A stretch of 64,000 bases of DNA from Albifimbria verrucaria. Taxonomy: Eukaryota; Ascomycota; Sordariomycetes; Hypocreales; Stachybotryaceae. Of this stretch, positions 1-13,462 are shown one piece after another. Position 1 is the first letter of the stretch; each line of letters begins with the position of its first letter. The translations under genes and the position numbers were made by a program. The stretch is taken from positions 3,844,001-3,908,000 of the forward strand of contig JAHREC010000011.1 of NCBI GenBank assembly GCA_020081605.1, given 5' to 3'. The notes under the pieces were generated by a model, which was not told where the DNA came from, searched no databases, and was given only the letters and a program-made list of their open reading frames with translations.

Positions 1-136
1 AACCACGCCGTTGACTGATCACCAACAGTCGCGGGGTTTGCAATAACTGGCTCAAGCTTTACCACCGCCCTCACTGAGTTCTCAAACGGCTACGCCACAC
101 CTTCACTGCGAGATCCGCGCACGGCATGCAGTCACA

Positions 137-1699
137 ATGGATTTCGATCCAAGCAATCAATCACTTCCCTCTGGGCAGACCAACCTTAAGGGAAAGCGCA
201 GCCTCGATGCTTCTGAATTGAACCCACAAACAGGATTGCCCTTGTCCTACGACCCTTCGGCGTTGGACTTCGAGAGCGCCAAAACGGACACTACAACAGG
301 CCCATCCGGCACCTCCATAGCCTCCTACGATATTCCTACCACCGCCCCAACCGACATCTCTTTCACTCAGCCACCAGCCATATCTCCTTACATGCGAGAG
401 AAGCGAACTGTGCCGCAACCATTACCCGGTCGTTTGGCGCAGAAAAAGGACAAGCATGATAGTAAGCGCGTCAAAAGCGATTTCGAATCCGACACACCAG
501 CCCTCGACTCAATAGATTATTGGATTCAATTTGACGATGAGGACATTGACAAGTGGGGAGTTTCGAAATTGATTTTTCCAAGCGGAACGACCCGTTCCAA
601 GCTTCGTCAGTATAGCTCGTTTCAGAGTCATTCTTTATACTGACATCAGACGTAGATCAGGCACCAAGGTGGATTCAACACCGGGCCTCGGCACTGGGCT
701 ATACACTTCTGCCCCAGGGCTCTTCACGGAGGAAGACCTCGTTGATGATAATGCTTTGGACAATGCCCTCTCTGAAGACGAGGAGAATGTCGACACAGTG
801 AACCTCGAGGACCAACTGTCGAAAATTGACTTCCCGCCACCCTCGGAATTTCCACCTAGAGAGGGTCTCTACTCAACACCACTGAGCTGGGAACGACCGC
901 AGTCAGGCTTTCGCTTTGATCTGGGATCTACTAATGTCCCTGGACTTCCGAATGATCCTTTGGGACTGCCTTTACCACCCGTTGGTGGTCAAACGTTGAG
1001 TCCGGAGGAGCAACGGCGACTAATTGCTATCGCCATGAACGTTGGCCGCACACCAGCGAGCTTTATGCCACCAACAGGCTTCGGCCTTGGATTTGGTGCA
1101 GGCCTAGGATTTGGCCAATCTGGTGACCTTGGCGAGGGAGCCCTTGACTTCATGTCCTGGGACGAGAGCAAAGATGAGGGAAATGATGACAACAGTGGAT
1201 CAGCATCCGCCGGAGCGGCATCCAAGAAGCAATCTACAAAGAGGCCTCAGCCTCAGCGAGCAAATACTGCCACCACGGATAAGAGCCGGGACAAGCCCAA
1301 ATCCGCCGATAGATTAGCCCATAACGACATTGAACGAAAATACCGAACGAATTTGAAGGACAAGATTGCGGAGTTGCGAGATGCTGTCCCAACCTTGCGC
1401 ACCGCGGAAGAAGAATCGGGCGAGGGCTCAAATCAACAACAGCCGAAACCTAGCAAGGTTAGAATTCACTTATCAAATAGTCATCGTGCCTTGCTAATCT
1501 TGGTTTACAGGGTACTGTGTTAACGAAAGCCACCGAGTATATTCAACTCCTTGAACGCCGAAATAAAGCCATTATCAAAGAACAGCAGCACCTAGCGAGA
1601 CGATTGCAGGCGTTCGAGACTCTACTCAGTGCCGCAGCCACCCAGTCATTTATGATGCCCCATAGTGGTGCACTTTTCGACCCACGAGGATTCTGCTGA
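137..1699 (+). CDS. SREBP-type bHLH transcription factor (soluble)
   Basis: Three exons, 137-605, 661-1457 and 1511-1699, give 484 residues with closed phases and no frameshift. The introns are GTCAGT..CAG (55 bases) and GTTAGA..CAG (53 bases). The bHLH lies at about residues 374-440. The basic part reads HNDIERKYRTNL, with Tyr where most bHLH proteins have Arg; that Tyr marks the SREBP subclass, which can bind both E-boxes and sterol elements. Helix 2 starts in exon 3 (VLTKATEYIQLLERRN). The N-terminus is acidic and Ser/Pro-rich, probably an activation region. The protein ends about 30 residues after the helix, so there is no membrane pair and no C-terminal regulatory domain. It is therefore not a full sterol-sensing Sre1 precursor but a soluble relative such as the SrbB type. 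Its exact target genes cannot be told from here. Confidence 0.9.
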
Positions 1700-3329
1700 A
1701 CCACAGTGCTGTTGGAGAAGGGACGATCTAATGTATACATATCTGGCACATGCACAATTTCACGATGCAGAGTCAGTTCCTCGGCAGCTCCTATATGGTC
1801 ACAAGGGCATATTCCAGAGATGTCTTTCGCAGGATATCCAACAGACAGATCGCGTCACGGTGCCAACAGACGGCAGATGCTTTATCTGGTATTATCAGAC
1901 CCACATACGTTCTACTGTGGGCATTTACCTACCAGTATTGCGAATGGGGTTCGCGCGGGTTGACGATCAGCTTGACTCGTGTGTCGAAAATTACCCACGC
2001 GATATATCACTCGCCACGACACGGCCCATTTCCCAAACAGCCATAATGACAATAATAACCCGCAACCCGCAACTACTCATCCGCGGTCACGTTTGCCGCT
2101 CGAACTCGACATGGTACATTATTGCTTACCACGAAGCGACTTATTCGCAAGCGATAGAAGTGGTAGAAAAATAAAATCGCGAAGAAGGTTGGGTAGTTGA
2201 ATCGCGGTTCGAGACTACTCGACCAAACTTTAACCATGTTCTTTGGCCTCCCTTATGTGGCAAATACAGGAGAGCATCCGTTACAAATAGCTGTGCCGTG
2301 CTCGGTCGAACAACACCTCATCAACAACTCACTTGGCAATATGATATTTCCATTATTCTGACAGCCTCCGATCAAAACGGACACGTCTAGTGGCTAAGGC
2401 TCGGGTCACCAAGATAGAGACCCTGACAGATTTCAAGTCCAAAGTTGTACATCTATGAGATTATTCTGTAGGCGTATCATGAAGGCAGCATATGCATTAA
2501 AAAGTCTGAACATAGAAAAAATAATATGGGGTCTTTTTCTGATGAAGATGACCAAGAAGTCATCTTGGTTGGCTGGATTAGGGATTACTTTGGCCAAGGC
2601 GTTTGAACAGAAGAAGGCGGGAGGGTTGAGCTTCCCGTGTTTGCTATTCATCAATACTTTTAACGACCGTAATGACAATGCAAAAATCGATTAGAGAGGG
2701 CTTGCTGTAAAGTCTTGGATTGTCTTTTTATGCAATCTTGAATGTAGAAGGTCTTGGAGTAGTAATCTTCAGAGGCATGGAGACTCCCAATGGTCCAGCG
2801 ATATTACAGCGGATTTTGGGGTAACTCCTCGATATAATTTCTAGGCTTCGTCTAGATTCAATGATTTCAACTAGTGGATATAAATTATTTATATGCATGT
2901 AGGAGGTAGGTAGGTAGGTGATTCCTAGAGACTTGACTTACACCTTTGAGTTTCAGTGTCTTTCCCACTACGTTACCTTAGCGAGGTGGGCTTGGCTGGC
3001 ATTTCGTAGTCCTGGTATAACGAATACAGGATAGAGTTCTTAGTAAAGCATTCTGTCAACATGGAAACAGCAAAAAAGCATTGTTTGTACCACAGCTAGG
3101 TGAAATGCCATTCCGGAAGTCAATATGAGGTGTTATCAGCCTTGACGCCCCAGTTAATTGCTATCCGGCCAATCACCGGAACAATGGTCCCACGACATCA
3201 CATGGACAATAGCTTGTCGACGCCCTTGCAGGCGGGCGCCTATAGTTCACTCTAACCTCGACCAGCCTCTACGCAGAACAATAGCAAAGGATTGTGCAAG
3301 GACCAGGCCAGCCATTGCTTGTACGCATG
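1700..3329. other. Intergenic, no gene seen
   Basis: Stop-rich sequence in all frames between the bHLH gene and the farnesyltransferase gene. It holds the bHLH 3' flank and the FTase 5' flank, plus a short GTAG microsatellite near 2903-2920. No RNA gene recognised. Confidence 0.6.
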
Positions 3330-3336
3330 TATAAAA
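3330..3336 (+). promoter_or_regulatory. TATA-like box of the farnesyltransferase beta gene
   Basis: TATAAAA lies about 90 bases upstream of the ATG chosen at 3422, a plausible core-promoter position. Position and motif only. Confidence 0.35.
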
Positions 3337-3421
3337 CCTGGAAGGTAAAACCTGCCGTTGCGTAATGAGAGCACGACGGCGAAATCGTCCCAGGGTCATC
3401 TTCAGAAACAACCGCATCAAC

Positions 3422-5094
3422 ATGGCTACAGCTACAGAGCAGCACGCGCCCTCGATGGGTGCATTCCCATCTGGTGCAGACGCTCCCTACGTCCCCGAGC
3501 TCTTCACCACGGCCCCGCCGATTCTTGATTCTCTAGAGACTGACAGCTCGCGCCTTCAGGCCGAGACGGTGGCTGAGTGTTTACCCTTCTTGAACGGCGA
3601 GGAGCTTGAGTCTCGCAACAGCCACGGAGTTCCGCGGCTGGACAGGGAGCGCCATATTAAGTTCCTGCACAAGCAGTTGGGAAGGCTGCCGGCACAGTAC
3701 ACGGGCGCGGATCCTAGCCGGCCCTGGATTTTCTACTGGTGTCTCGCGGGCTTGTCCCTTCTAGGCGAAGACGTAAGTCCCTATCGGACGAGACTTGTTG
3801 AGACGGTCCGTCCCATGCAGAATGCCACTGGCGGCTTCGCTGGTGGGTTTGGCCAGACGTCCCATCTTGCCACCACGTATGCAACAATCCTTTCACTGGC
3901 GCTGGTCGGCGGAGAGGAAGCCTACGAGGTCGTGGACAGGAGGTCCATGTGGAAATGGCTGTGCTCGCTCAAGCAGCCTGACGGCGGTTTCCAGATGGCT
4001 CTTGGGGGCGAGGAGGATACAAGGTATGTGCCAATGCTACAATGGTGCCTCCGAAGGACTTTGTCTAACGATCCATCTCGCAGAGGGGCTTACTGTGCAG
4101 CGGTCATCATCTCCTCCTTAATATTCCACTTGATCTATCGCCGGAATCTCCTGCATATTCTGCGGGTCATAGGGGTCTCTTCAGTGGACTCGCCGAATGG
4201 ATCAGTCGCTGTAAGTTGGCAACCCAAGGATCCTTCGTGGTCTCGCCTTCATGCTCACCAATTAGGTCAAACGTACGAAGGAGGCGTATCGTCGACCCCG
4301 GGGTTGAGGCGCATGGTGCATACGCTTTCTGTGCTCTGGGGTGCCTGTCAATTCTGGATTCCCTCATCGAAGTATCCCACGGTACGTTCCTCTTTCCTCC
4401 GTCGGTCGTGATTCAGGGAGGTGGCGTGGAAGCTTCGTTGCATGCTGACCCTTGTTTGCATCTGCCAGATACCTAGATGTACCGCTGCTCATATCTTGGC
4501 TGTCCTCACGGCAAGTTGCGCCGGAAGGAGGCTTCTCTGGTCGCACCAACAAGCTTGTCGACGGCTGCTACAGCCACTGGGTAGGTGGGTGCTGGCCTTT
4601 GATCGCAGCCAGCTTGAAAGGGCCTGTTGAGGGGCCAGGGGCGGTCAGACCTGCAGACGGCGCCCAGTCGGTCGCGGAAGACAGCCTCTTCAACCGAAAC
4701 GGGCTGATTCGATACATCCTCTGTTGTTGCCAGGACTTCTCGAAGCGTGGCGGGATGAGAGACAAGCCGAGCAAGTACGGTTCCACCGACCTTTCCTTAG
4801 GTCTCACTCCTGCCCGGTGACCAAAGGCTGACCATCGCTAGGTACTCGGACGCGTATCATACTTGTTACGTCCTCTCAGGTCTCAGCTCGGTTCAGCATC
4901 AGTGGGATCTGGTCAGTGCTCGCGCCGACGAGGCTATCCTTGCGGGAGACCGTTGGTCAGTGACCCCATACATTCAAGGAGAACAGATCTTCGACGAAGA
5001 TGACCGCCTGTGTACCACCCACCCTGTCTACGTGATCCCTCAACACAAGGTGGAGGAAGCGCAGAATTACTTTACATCGAAGCAGCGATTTTAG
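3422..5094 (+). CDS. RAM1: Protein farnesyltransferase beta subunit (three frameshifts)
   Basis: Beta subunit of the enzyme that attaches farnesyl to CaaX cysteines (Ras, a-factor-like pheromones). Exons: 3422-4023, 4084-4210, 4266-4381, 4469-4774, 4842-5094. The expected product is about 468 residues. Prenyltransferase repeats of the GGFAGGFGQ, GGFQMALGGEEDTR and EGGVSS kind run through it. Two zinc ligands sit in VDGCYSHW (exon 4), and the ligand His sits in DAYHTCYVLSGL (exon 5). Three single bases are missing: about 4118 in ATCTCC|TCC, about 4301 in ACCCCGGGG, and one at the end of exon 3 near 4380. Restoring them makes all exon phases agree. The ATG at 3422 has a CAACATGG context; an in-frame ATG at 3365 would add 19 basic residues and is less likely. 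Confidence 0.9.
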
Positions 5095-8000
5095 GTGCAT
5101 GTGGTACTGGCACCAAACCTTCCTCTCGCGATATGATTTCTGAGAAGTACTATGGTAACCGCTTCTTGTGATCGTCACGTGTCGACAGATAATCGGTGTT
5201 CTGCAGAAGGCCTAAAGGAGACAATCGAGCCATGTCATAACAACCTGATCCATAGAGCTATTGGCCTGCGGTTTTTCTAGCCTGCAGAGCTCGAGCACAA
5301 AACGGCCGCCACCCGTTAGCTTCATGTCGGACAGCTCAGCACGGCATTGCAGCAGTAGTCCGGACAAATTTTAACACCCCAGCTGGTTGGCTAGCTCGCT
5401 GGGGAGGCGAAAGATTGGGAGCCCAGTCAGTCATATGCAGACGATATGAGTGGGCCGAATACAAGGCGGCCATGTGCGCGTGCATGTACAACGAGACGTC
5501 GAGGACGATATATGAGTAAATAGTTCGCCCGAAGGACTAGTGGGTAGGCCATGTTCGAGGAATGGCCTGCAGACGAGGTGGCCATACATGCCTCGATGTC
5601 GTCAACGGGCATGAGGGACGGGCCAGCGCCTCTTCTCACGAGAGTCATACCAAGAATGCGAGGGAGGGTGAGCGGGGTGGAAGGGGAGGGGTGACTGAGG
5701 GGGAGCGGGAGGGTTTGGACACGTTGCGATGGCTTACAAGGTTCTTAGGACCACACCGCACTTGCAGTTACTGCACATCATGGTACGCAATCCAACCCTA
5801 TGTACATTTCCAGATAGCTGGAGGGAATGCAAACCGAATGTTCGAGCCAAGAGCGTGTTCTGCAACGACGCGGGGTGTGGTGGGGTTGGCCCACGAAGCA
5901 ACAACATGTCTCACCCCGAGAATGCTGCGGGCGGTCAGGCCCTTGGTTCAGATTTGAGACATGTGTCTGACAGCGTAACATGGACTTTGCGCGTTTACAA
6001 TTGGAGATGAAGCGTCCCAGCCAACTGCTGTTACCGGGCGACTGGGGAGACCTGGGGGACCTAACCCTGGTCGTGGGGCCATGCGCACACACGTATGGGC
6101 ACCAGATGGGTGGTCAGTGACTCTGCACAACCATCGGCTCCTGGTGTCCATGTTCGGCCCTCGGAATCAGTCCGGGGTCTGCTCCTCGACGACCTCCTCG
6201 GAGGACCTGGGTATTTTGGCCGACGCGGGCCCCTCTGAAAGGCGGCCGCGTCTGAGGCGGCCACCCCGTGCATATATCAAGGGCCAGGAAGTACACTGCC
6301 GTACATGTTGAATGGAGTACCTCTGAACAATGGCCGAATGAGCAGGTGTTCGATCCGAAGGAAGCGGCGGGATAATTACGAGAAAGGGGAGGATCGATTC
6401 CATTCTGGGTCGTCGTTGCGAAATGAAGGCCATGCGGGTTCAAAGGAGAGGGCCGTCTCTGCCACGAAGGTGGCGATTGCGATATGACGCCAAAGAGGTA
6501 ATCGCCAGATGGTGAGGGCTCGCGGTGAGGAGACGGGGACTCTGAAGGCCATGGGACGATTGAGATGGGGCCTGCCATCCACTGAGAGTAAGGGGCCCGG
6601 GCCAAAGGGAGTGCAGGAGAGGTACGGCACGACGGAGGACGGTTGTTAGTTGCATTGTCTCTTTCTTTGCTATAGAGAAGGCCTGTTCGTAGCAGTTCAC
6701 GTTCATGTACGTTACCGATCTAAGACGGACAGCTACCCATGCCACGAGAGCTTGTGAAGGATCTGAGGTCTTGGTATGGCCCATCCCCTTCTTTGAGGCC
6801 ATGGCATGGGTAGAATTCGCCTCCTTCTCGAGACATTCAGATTATCATGCATTTGTCATTTTACCCCAAGTGACCTGAAGCGGTCTCCGGGTGGCTTCGG
6901 ATGATTGTCGAGATGGACATCATTTTGATATCTGCCCAAACATCTATCTCATGTGTGCGGACTACGAAACACTACCACTCTTTCTTCTTTAAGCTTGGCG
7001 GGCTACCGTTTGGTATTGTCTAGGTGCGAAGTGGCCCCATTCTGCATGTCTCAAGGCATGTATGTCTTAGATGATAGTCTTTGAGTAGGTACCCTGGCCG
7101 AGGATTCTGTTTGATGGGACGGAGCGGATTCGGGGTAAGGCCCTAAGTAGCTTCTGGCAGAGTGCAGATAGAGCAGCTGTACTGGAGATTGGCACCTGCC
7201 TCGCTGGTACATCCAGGGCGATGCCTTTTTAAAAATCATGATAACAACAGCAGGGATAACCCTCGACTGGCTCATGCAACTCGTCATGAATCAATTTCCC
7301 GTGGCCTTTTCTTTTTCGTCCCATGCATCGTGCTGCCAAGAAGCCAATGTTTCCGAGGCATGGGGCAGACGGACGTCGCCATCGCGAAAGACCCAGGCCA
7401 GCATGTCTCGGCTGCACGTCTCTTCTGGCGGTCCGAGGAAAGTAAGTGATCAACGGTCCGTTTCTTGCTCGTGGAGAGGGAGGGGTGTCAATCGGCAGTG
7501 GACCAGCCTCGGGTCGGGGGCGTGCGTGTGTGGACGTGGGTGAAGGGCCAGCAGTCCAGTCGAGTGCAGACACCCTCGGCGCCAAACAATTGGAACCAGG
7601 ACAGGACAGTGCCGTGCTGCGCTGCGCTGCGCTGCGCTGCAGGTCGGTCGGTCCAAGGGTAACTACTGTAAAGCTCTGCAGAACCAGACCGACTCGTCAA
7701 CCTGATGGCGCTCCAAGCATTCCTGGCCCAGTCGAGCAATCTTGATCACCTATCATTGGGCAATGAGCTAGCGCCAGCGACAAAACACAACACAACACAA
7801 CACAAACACGAGAGGCAATGACGGGCATGGCCATGAGAACCGGCGGTTATGCGACGGGCTGTTCGCGGGCCCCTCCCCAGGGCCAGGGCCAGAGCCAGGG
7901 CCAGGGCCTGTCAACAACAAACTACGGCGTTTGCTGCCTTTGTCCCACGGTCCATTGGCCACTCACTGGAGAGGATGGAGGTCAGCATCACGTCACTGAC

Positions 8001-11000
8001 GGCCAGCGCCTACACCTCAACACGATCCAGGTCTTGTGCTCCTGCTCACCGTTGAGAGGGGCCGAAGGGGATGAGAATTCTGCAGGCGTCTAACGACGTG
8101 GTCGCTCTACCAAGACGCATTTTTTCCAATCATGTGTCAATCAATCGACGGACCAGCCTTTGGCATCGTCCTAGGCTCAAGGTGGCTGGGCTACTGCTGT
8201 ATGACGAGGTCACCACGATGGACTGCGCACGATCAAGCTGCAGTATTCGTTCTAGTCATATTCGCCGCCCCTTCTCCGATGAGTGGCCTACCAACTTAGT
8301 CATGCTATCCTGTCAATCCCTCATCTCAGTAACCGATGATCGCGGCGAATCGTCGACAGACGGCCGGCCTGCTGGGTCCGTCTCGTTCAGACCGACCGAA
8401 CAATGGACCGCGGACACACAAACATGCAAAAGCCCGCACCAGAAAGGTCTCTCGCAGTGCGTACGGCACAGCGAGCTATGGAGTCGTCCCGCAGAACTAG
8501 GTCCACTTGGCCGAAGCCAATCCAACCTCGTCTGAGGAAACGGCTTCTTGCAAAACTGCAGCGAGCCACTTCTGGCTACCGAGACTGGGACCAGGTCTCG
8601 TCCGGCCAAGGTACTTCAAGGTAAGATACGGGTACTGTACGTCGTCGCTACTTTGCACATTGTGGGTGTATTTATCATGGTTGACTTTTTGGCTTTATCC
8701 CTTTCTTATTTTAATATCCCAAGCAGCGGCACTGCCAACTCATCATTGCATGCGGGTTCAGGGCCCATGGCCGGCTTCCCCTTGGCTCGGCCAATCAACC
8801 TGGACCTTTTCACCGTTCACCTCATGGTGCCAGGCTTGGAGCCCGAATTCGATTCGACGTTTGTCGTGCCGGGGGCAGGGGTGTCTGGTGTCGTCAATCC
8901 ATCGTCCAGCCACTGACTGTCCCCAGGCTGTGTTATTTCATTTTCGAGTTCATGCAGAGTGCTTCTCACCGACGTTCACGGCAAGTCTTCCCACAGGATT
9001 GCTCGAGCGACTCGCACCTTTGAAGGCCCTACTCAGTACCGTCCTGCGTCCAGGCTCCCAACGCTGACTGGGCAATGGCAAACGGCGCCAATGGGCTTGA
9101 CCCCTCCCCCTTCCTCTTTTCCACCACTCTTTATGCTGCTCTTGTTCATCCACAACGACTGAGCGTCACCGTAATTGGCAAATCTCCGCTTTGCAGCCCT
9201 CTGCAAGTCCCCGTACTGCAGGTAAGATGGTTATGGTGTACATTTCGTCGTCGACCATTCCTCCGGCGTACAGCATACATGTACAGGGGGCTCTGGGAAC
9301 AAGTCGTCCCATATAGGTCTGCACTGACCTTTTCCAAGCACTTTGGCCGGCATCAGGGCATCAATTGTGAATTGGTGTCCGTTCTTGATGCCTCTCGAGT
9401 GCTCTGGCTCACTGGAAGCGCCATGCCACCACGTATTCTGCGCCTTCTTAACGCCCAGCCCCGCGCTTTGGACCCTATTTTGCCAGAGCCGGCTCCATAA
9501 AATCATGGGCACCCTGGTAAACTCAATCCATCCAACCAGCCCCTGGCTGGCCAACCCAGCTAGGCAAACGACGACCTGATCTGGTGGTCTGTAGCACTCA
9601 TCATCTACGAGTGGTCGCCAAGAGGTACTTGTTACGCGCAGCGGGCTACAGCGGCATGGTAGGTAGCAGCGCAAGGGCCTTGCAGTTCGTGGCCAGGATT
9701 CCCGGCCGGTGGAGCATCGATTGCCATGGTGGAGGAGAGACGAAGCTGCCCGTTTCTGTATCGTCTGCCTCTGCCTCTGCCTCTGCTGCGGTCTCCTGTG
9801 CTGTGCATTAGTGGCCGCCGAAGCAGAGATCGCGGAGGGCACGACCTCGAAACCAGCCAACCAGGGACATCCGCTCTGGATGCGAAGCCCATGACCCCGG
9901 GCCTGGTCGCGTCAAGACAATCGATTCTTTACTTGAACCGTCGCTCGCTTCATCATCATATCCACTCCCGGTCGTGGTACCTCAGCCTACATACCGTACC
10001 GCCCAGCACAGCACAGCACAGCGCGGGTGCTTCAGGGCGCCCCTCCACCCCTCCTTGCTCGTTGTCTTCCTCCGTCCGTCCCCAGCTACCTACATACATG
10101 GCTCGCTCTATTTTTGTTTGCCACCTCACCAGGTAGGTACTTGTTGAGCCGAACAGAACCTGGAACCTTCTGCATACGCTACCTGCCAGCCGGTCCCTGG
10201 CTCTCCAGCAATCAGAGGGACCGGTTCAGCGATCAGGCCAAGTAAACATGCGGTACAGTACGCTGCTGGTACTCGGCCATACCTGGTCCATGCGGCCACC
10301 TTGCCTGCCATTTGCTCCGTTATGGATAGACGGGCCAAACGGTCTGCGGCCTCGCAAGCTTGTCAGAGCAGAATCGCCTCTCGCCCTCACTTGCATCCCC
10401 ATGTGCCTGGTGGAGGTTCCTAGCCCCGGCGGGTCTTCTCTTAACTGGTAACGAGGCAAGCCAGCACATCAAGAGGGGTCACACTTTGTCGAGAGCCGCA
10501 TCGTTGCTTGCATCTACTCTCCATAATTTCACTTCCATACACCCCTGGTGGTCCCCGCGCTAATCATGCTAATCTTTGGTCTGCAATAAATCAATCACAC
10601 ATGCCTCCTCGCCTGTCCATGGGCTTGTCTTGTTCGTGTCCAAAGAGGGAACTGAGCGCGTAGCTTTAGCCGTACACTTCGACACGATTTCGCAACCTGC
10701 ATATTACTCCCGACACTTGGGCACTAAAATTCAAAATCCTCCTCTTCTTCCCTTCTCTGCCCAGCTTGCCTCCCTCAGATTCTCTTCTCTCAAGTTCGCG
10801 TTGGGCTCGAGTGCAGATTGACCGGTCTGGATCCTCTCCCTTGTCGACATCCTGCCTGCGCTGCCCTCCATCTCTTTCTATCTCCCACACCCGATACTCG
10901 ACAATTGCTTCGTGCCGTGGCCTTGCAGTGTTGACGCTGTTCCCACTTTTTCCTCCCATCCGCCCTCCATTTACACGTCCGTTGGGCTTGCGCCTCGAAT

Positions 11001-11021
11001 CCATTGACAACCACCATCACC
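5095..11021. other. Long gene-poor stretch with low-complexity tracts
   Basis: 5.9 kb with many short overlapping open frames but none with domain-like or conserved-looking protein. It holds GCTGC repeats (7616-7640), an ACACA tract (about 7786-7810), GGGCCA-type repeats (about 7870-7908), a TGCCTC tract (about 9763-9790) and a GCACA tract (about 10010-10021). The last kilobase is pyrimidine-rich and leads into the ATG at 11022, so much of it may be promoter and 5' leader of that gene. Confidence 0.5.
7616..7640. repeat. GCTGC pentanucleotide microsatellite
   Basis: Five consecutive GCTGC units in a non-coding stretch. Confidence 0.8.
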
Positions 11022-11803
11022 ATGGGCGGCTTCTATATGCAGTATCTCGAGAGTAAGTAACCCAATTGAACATCCCGCGCCAAACTTTGGGCCCAATGCT
11101 GCCGTACACCTTTCTCGTAATGCGTTCACTGGTGGGCGCATGGGGCTCGGCAGCTGCCATCGCCTCACTTTTGCGGCTCCTCGGTGTGACCAGCGTGGGC
11201 GGAGCTGCACGGCGTGTTACATGCTTGTGGGAGTGCCGTGTGGTCTCTCCTATGGCCCAGACTCTACAGCATCGTTTCGTCAAGTCATAATACGACAAGC
11301 GGGCTCGGTGGAGGACCCTGAAGTCAGGTTCCAATGCAGCCACCGCTGCACCGATGTTAGTGCTTGCTGCAAGCCATGGGAATATCTCGTTGATCAGAAA
11401 TATTTTGCTTGACATTGACATATCAAATTGCTAACCGATGTCTTCTTTTCCAGGCCTTTGCCGCCGCCGAGGATGGACAGACCCCTCGTACGAGTGCTAC
11501 CGTGACCCCAGCGGCTATACATGTCTCGTCCTTGTCAACGGCCGAGAGTACCAGACAGACTTGGCATATGAGTCCGACCTGTTGGCCCAGGAGAATGCTG
11601 CTATGCGTGCCTTTATGGTGTGCCGTAACTTCTCTGTCAATGGAGGCATGCTCGCCCGCAACGGCATTGTGCAGGGCCTGCCAGCGACCGACAGCAGCAG
11701 CCGTCGTCGAAAGAGCCGCCACAGTTCGTCTCGAGACAGCGACCGACACAGCCGACGATCAGGACACCACTCTAGCAGCAGCTCCACTGCGTCATTCGAG
11801 TGA
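11022..11803 (+). CDS. Small double-stranded-RNA-binding-like protein
   Basis: Two exons, 11022-11052 and 11454-11803, encode 126 residues. The intron is unusually long for this window (401 bases, GTAAGT..CCAG). Exon 1 encodes only MGGFYMQYLE plus one base. Residues about 8-75 have the spacing of a dsRBD: YLESLCRRRGW, then PSYECYRDPSGYTCLVLVNG, then a helix with ENAAMRAFM. The tail is a Ser/Arg/His-rich run (SSSRRRKSRHSS, SSRDSDRHSRRSGHHSS) typical of RNA-associated or phosphorylated disordered tails. No frameshift. The ATG lies in a CACCATGGG context. The dsRBD assignment is by pattern, without a confirmed RNA-binding KKxxK motif, so the fold is more secure than the function. It is flanked upstream by almost 6 kb without genes. 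Confidence 0.75.
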
Positions 11804-13462
11804 GATACTTGATGCATCGTCCTCGGTATGGGGGTTATGAGAGGGAGATGGAGATTCTTTTAAGACGGCCCAAGCTCTTCCTTCAGTACCAGGCGGTGGG
11901 ATCCTATGTCAAGAGACCATGCTCATGATAGAGAGTGGTTGAAATGCTTCACAGCGTTCCTCAGAGGAGATACCCACGGCAATCCTTGGGGACGGTCTCT
12001 TGGCAATTGGTCAAAGCATCTTGGGTCCGGCAACGACAGAAAAAACATGGAACAAAGATGAGACGAGAATGAACGGGATAAAAAGCGACGTTATGGATAT
12101 TCATTCACGATACGATCTCACGATGATATGAACGACATTTAGAATATCACTTGCAACCTTGGCTATTACGGCTGGCAATTTGAAAAAATTATGGCTTTAT
12201 ACCATCATGTCGACTGGAGGATTCTGTGCTTTCTTTAGCCTTTGCATTTTGAGACACCGTCCGCGTCCTCAACACGGGCGGTGTAGTTTCGACGATTGGG
12301 ATTTAACAGAACCATTTCGACAAAGGCCATCTCATCTGATCTTGGAGATCAACGAGGTAGTCTCCGATCAAATACGATGGACTTCTTCACAATATGGGTT
12401 GGCTTTTGTCGATACGTGCACATTTTTCCTTGGTTATCAGTTGGAGGCTAGACTCTTGTTTTGTTTGACCTTTCTCTTGTTCTCAGGGCTCCGCAACTCC
12501 TTCTTGACACATTATGATGAATAGGCGGAATACTTTCCTTTGCAAGCGCAGCATCGCATAGCATGGCCGTTCATAGCGCATGGTCCTGCTTTGTGGTTCG
12601 TTTTGGGTATTGCATTGCTATTAGGCGATGCATGTGTCAATGGACACTCGGGCACAGGAGGGAGGCGCTCGCAGTTGGCCTACTCGAGAGATTCATTTGG
12701 GAGGGAAATTTTGAAACAAACGTTCACGGTGGAATATGTGGATTTGATGCAGAGAGGGATGGTGGGCTTTCGTCTGTTAGCAGCGACATTTTCAGGTTCA
12801 GCAAATGAACCCAACGACTTTTACGATTATGATGAACTCACGATTATGAATTAAAATAGCATTTCACTTTTAGTCTGCAATTACAAGTTTAAATCAAAAC
12901 AATTCGCTGGATTTCTCTAAAACACCCAAGGGGTGGTGATTCAATCAGGAGTGAGACGACGTGCGTGATACCCTTGCCCAGCCATCCGGCAATACCACCC
13001 GTTCGACGAAGGGTCGCACGCACGACATCGCATCGGCAAGTGCCGAGCTGATGCGATGACAGGCCTGGCGATGCTTGCAGAGACTCCACATATCTGTGAT
13101 GGTCAGCGTAGGGGTAATCACGCGGCCGGTCACGAGTCGAGATGGCAGTCACAACCTGACGTGTCAGATTTAACAACTGCAGGAACCCTGCCTTGCCTGT
13201 GGTTGTAACGCAGATGAAGGCTCATGAAACGGCATAAGCTGCATGCTTACTGGGTTGATAGGACGGTGTTCTTATATTAATAAGAAGCGTCATATCAATT
13301 CGAAGTTGCCAACACGGGGAGAGTGAGGACATCGGGCTAAATCACGTAAAGAGACCGGGCCAGGTTTGTATACATTCTAGTATTGATGTGGGGTATAACG
13401 AGAGTTACTTCTATATGCTAACTCTTTAAAGCAAAAACATTACTGGTACAACTATTGGATGT
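11804..13462. other. Intergenic between convergent genes
   Basis: Rather AT-rich 3' flank of the dsRBD-like gene and of the permease. Two medium open frames (12159-12524, 12540-12854) have no recognisable protein character and are not called. Confidence 0.55.

Noticed and set aside
8507..9067. 186-residue plus-strand open frame
   Set aside because: No domain, no usable splice context, overlapped by other equally long chance frames.
9231..9860. 209-residue minus-strand open frame
   Set aside because: Composition is Arg/Cys/Trp/Pro-rich without any conserved-looking block, in a GC-rich non-coding stretch.
12159..12854. Two consecutive frames of about 100-120 residues
   Set aside because: AT-rich 3' flank; hydrophobic and Phe-rich translation is what such base composition gives by chance.
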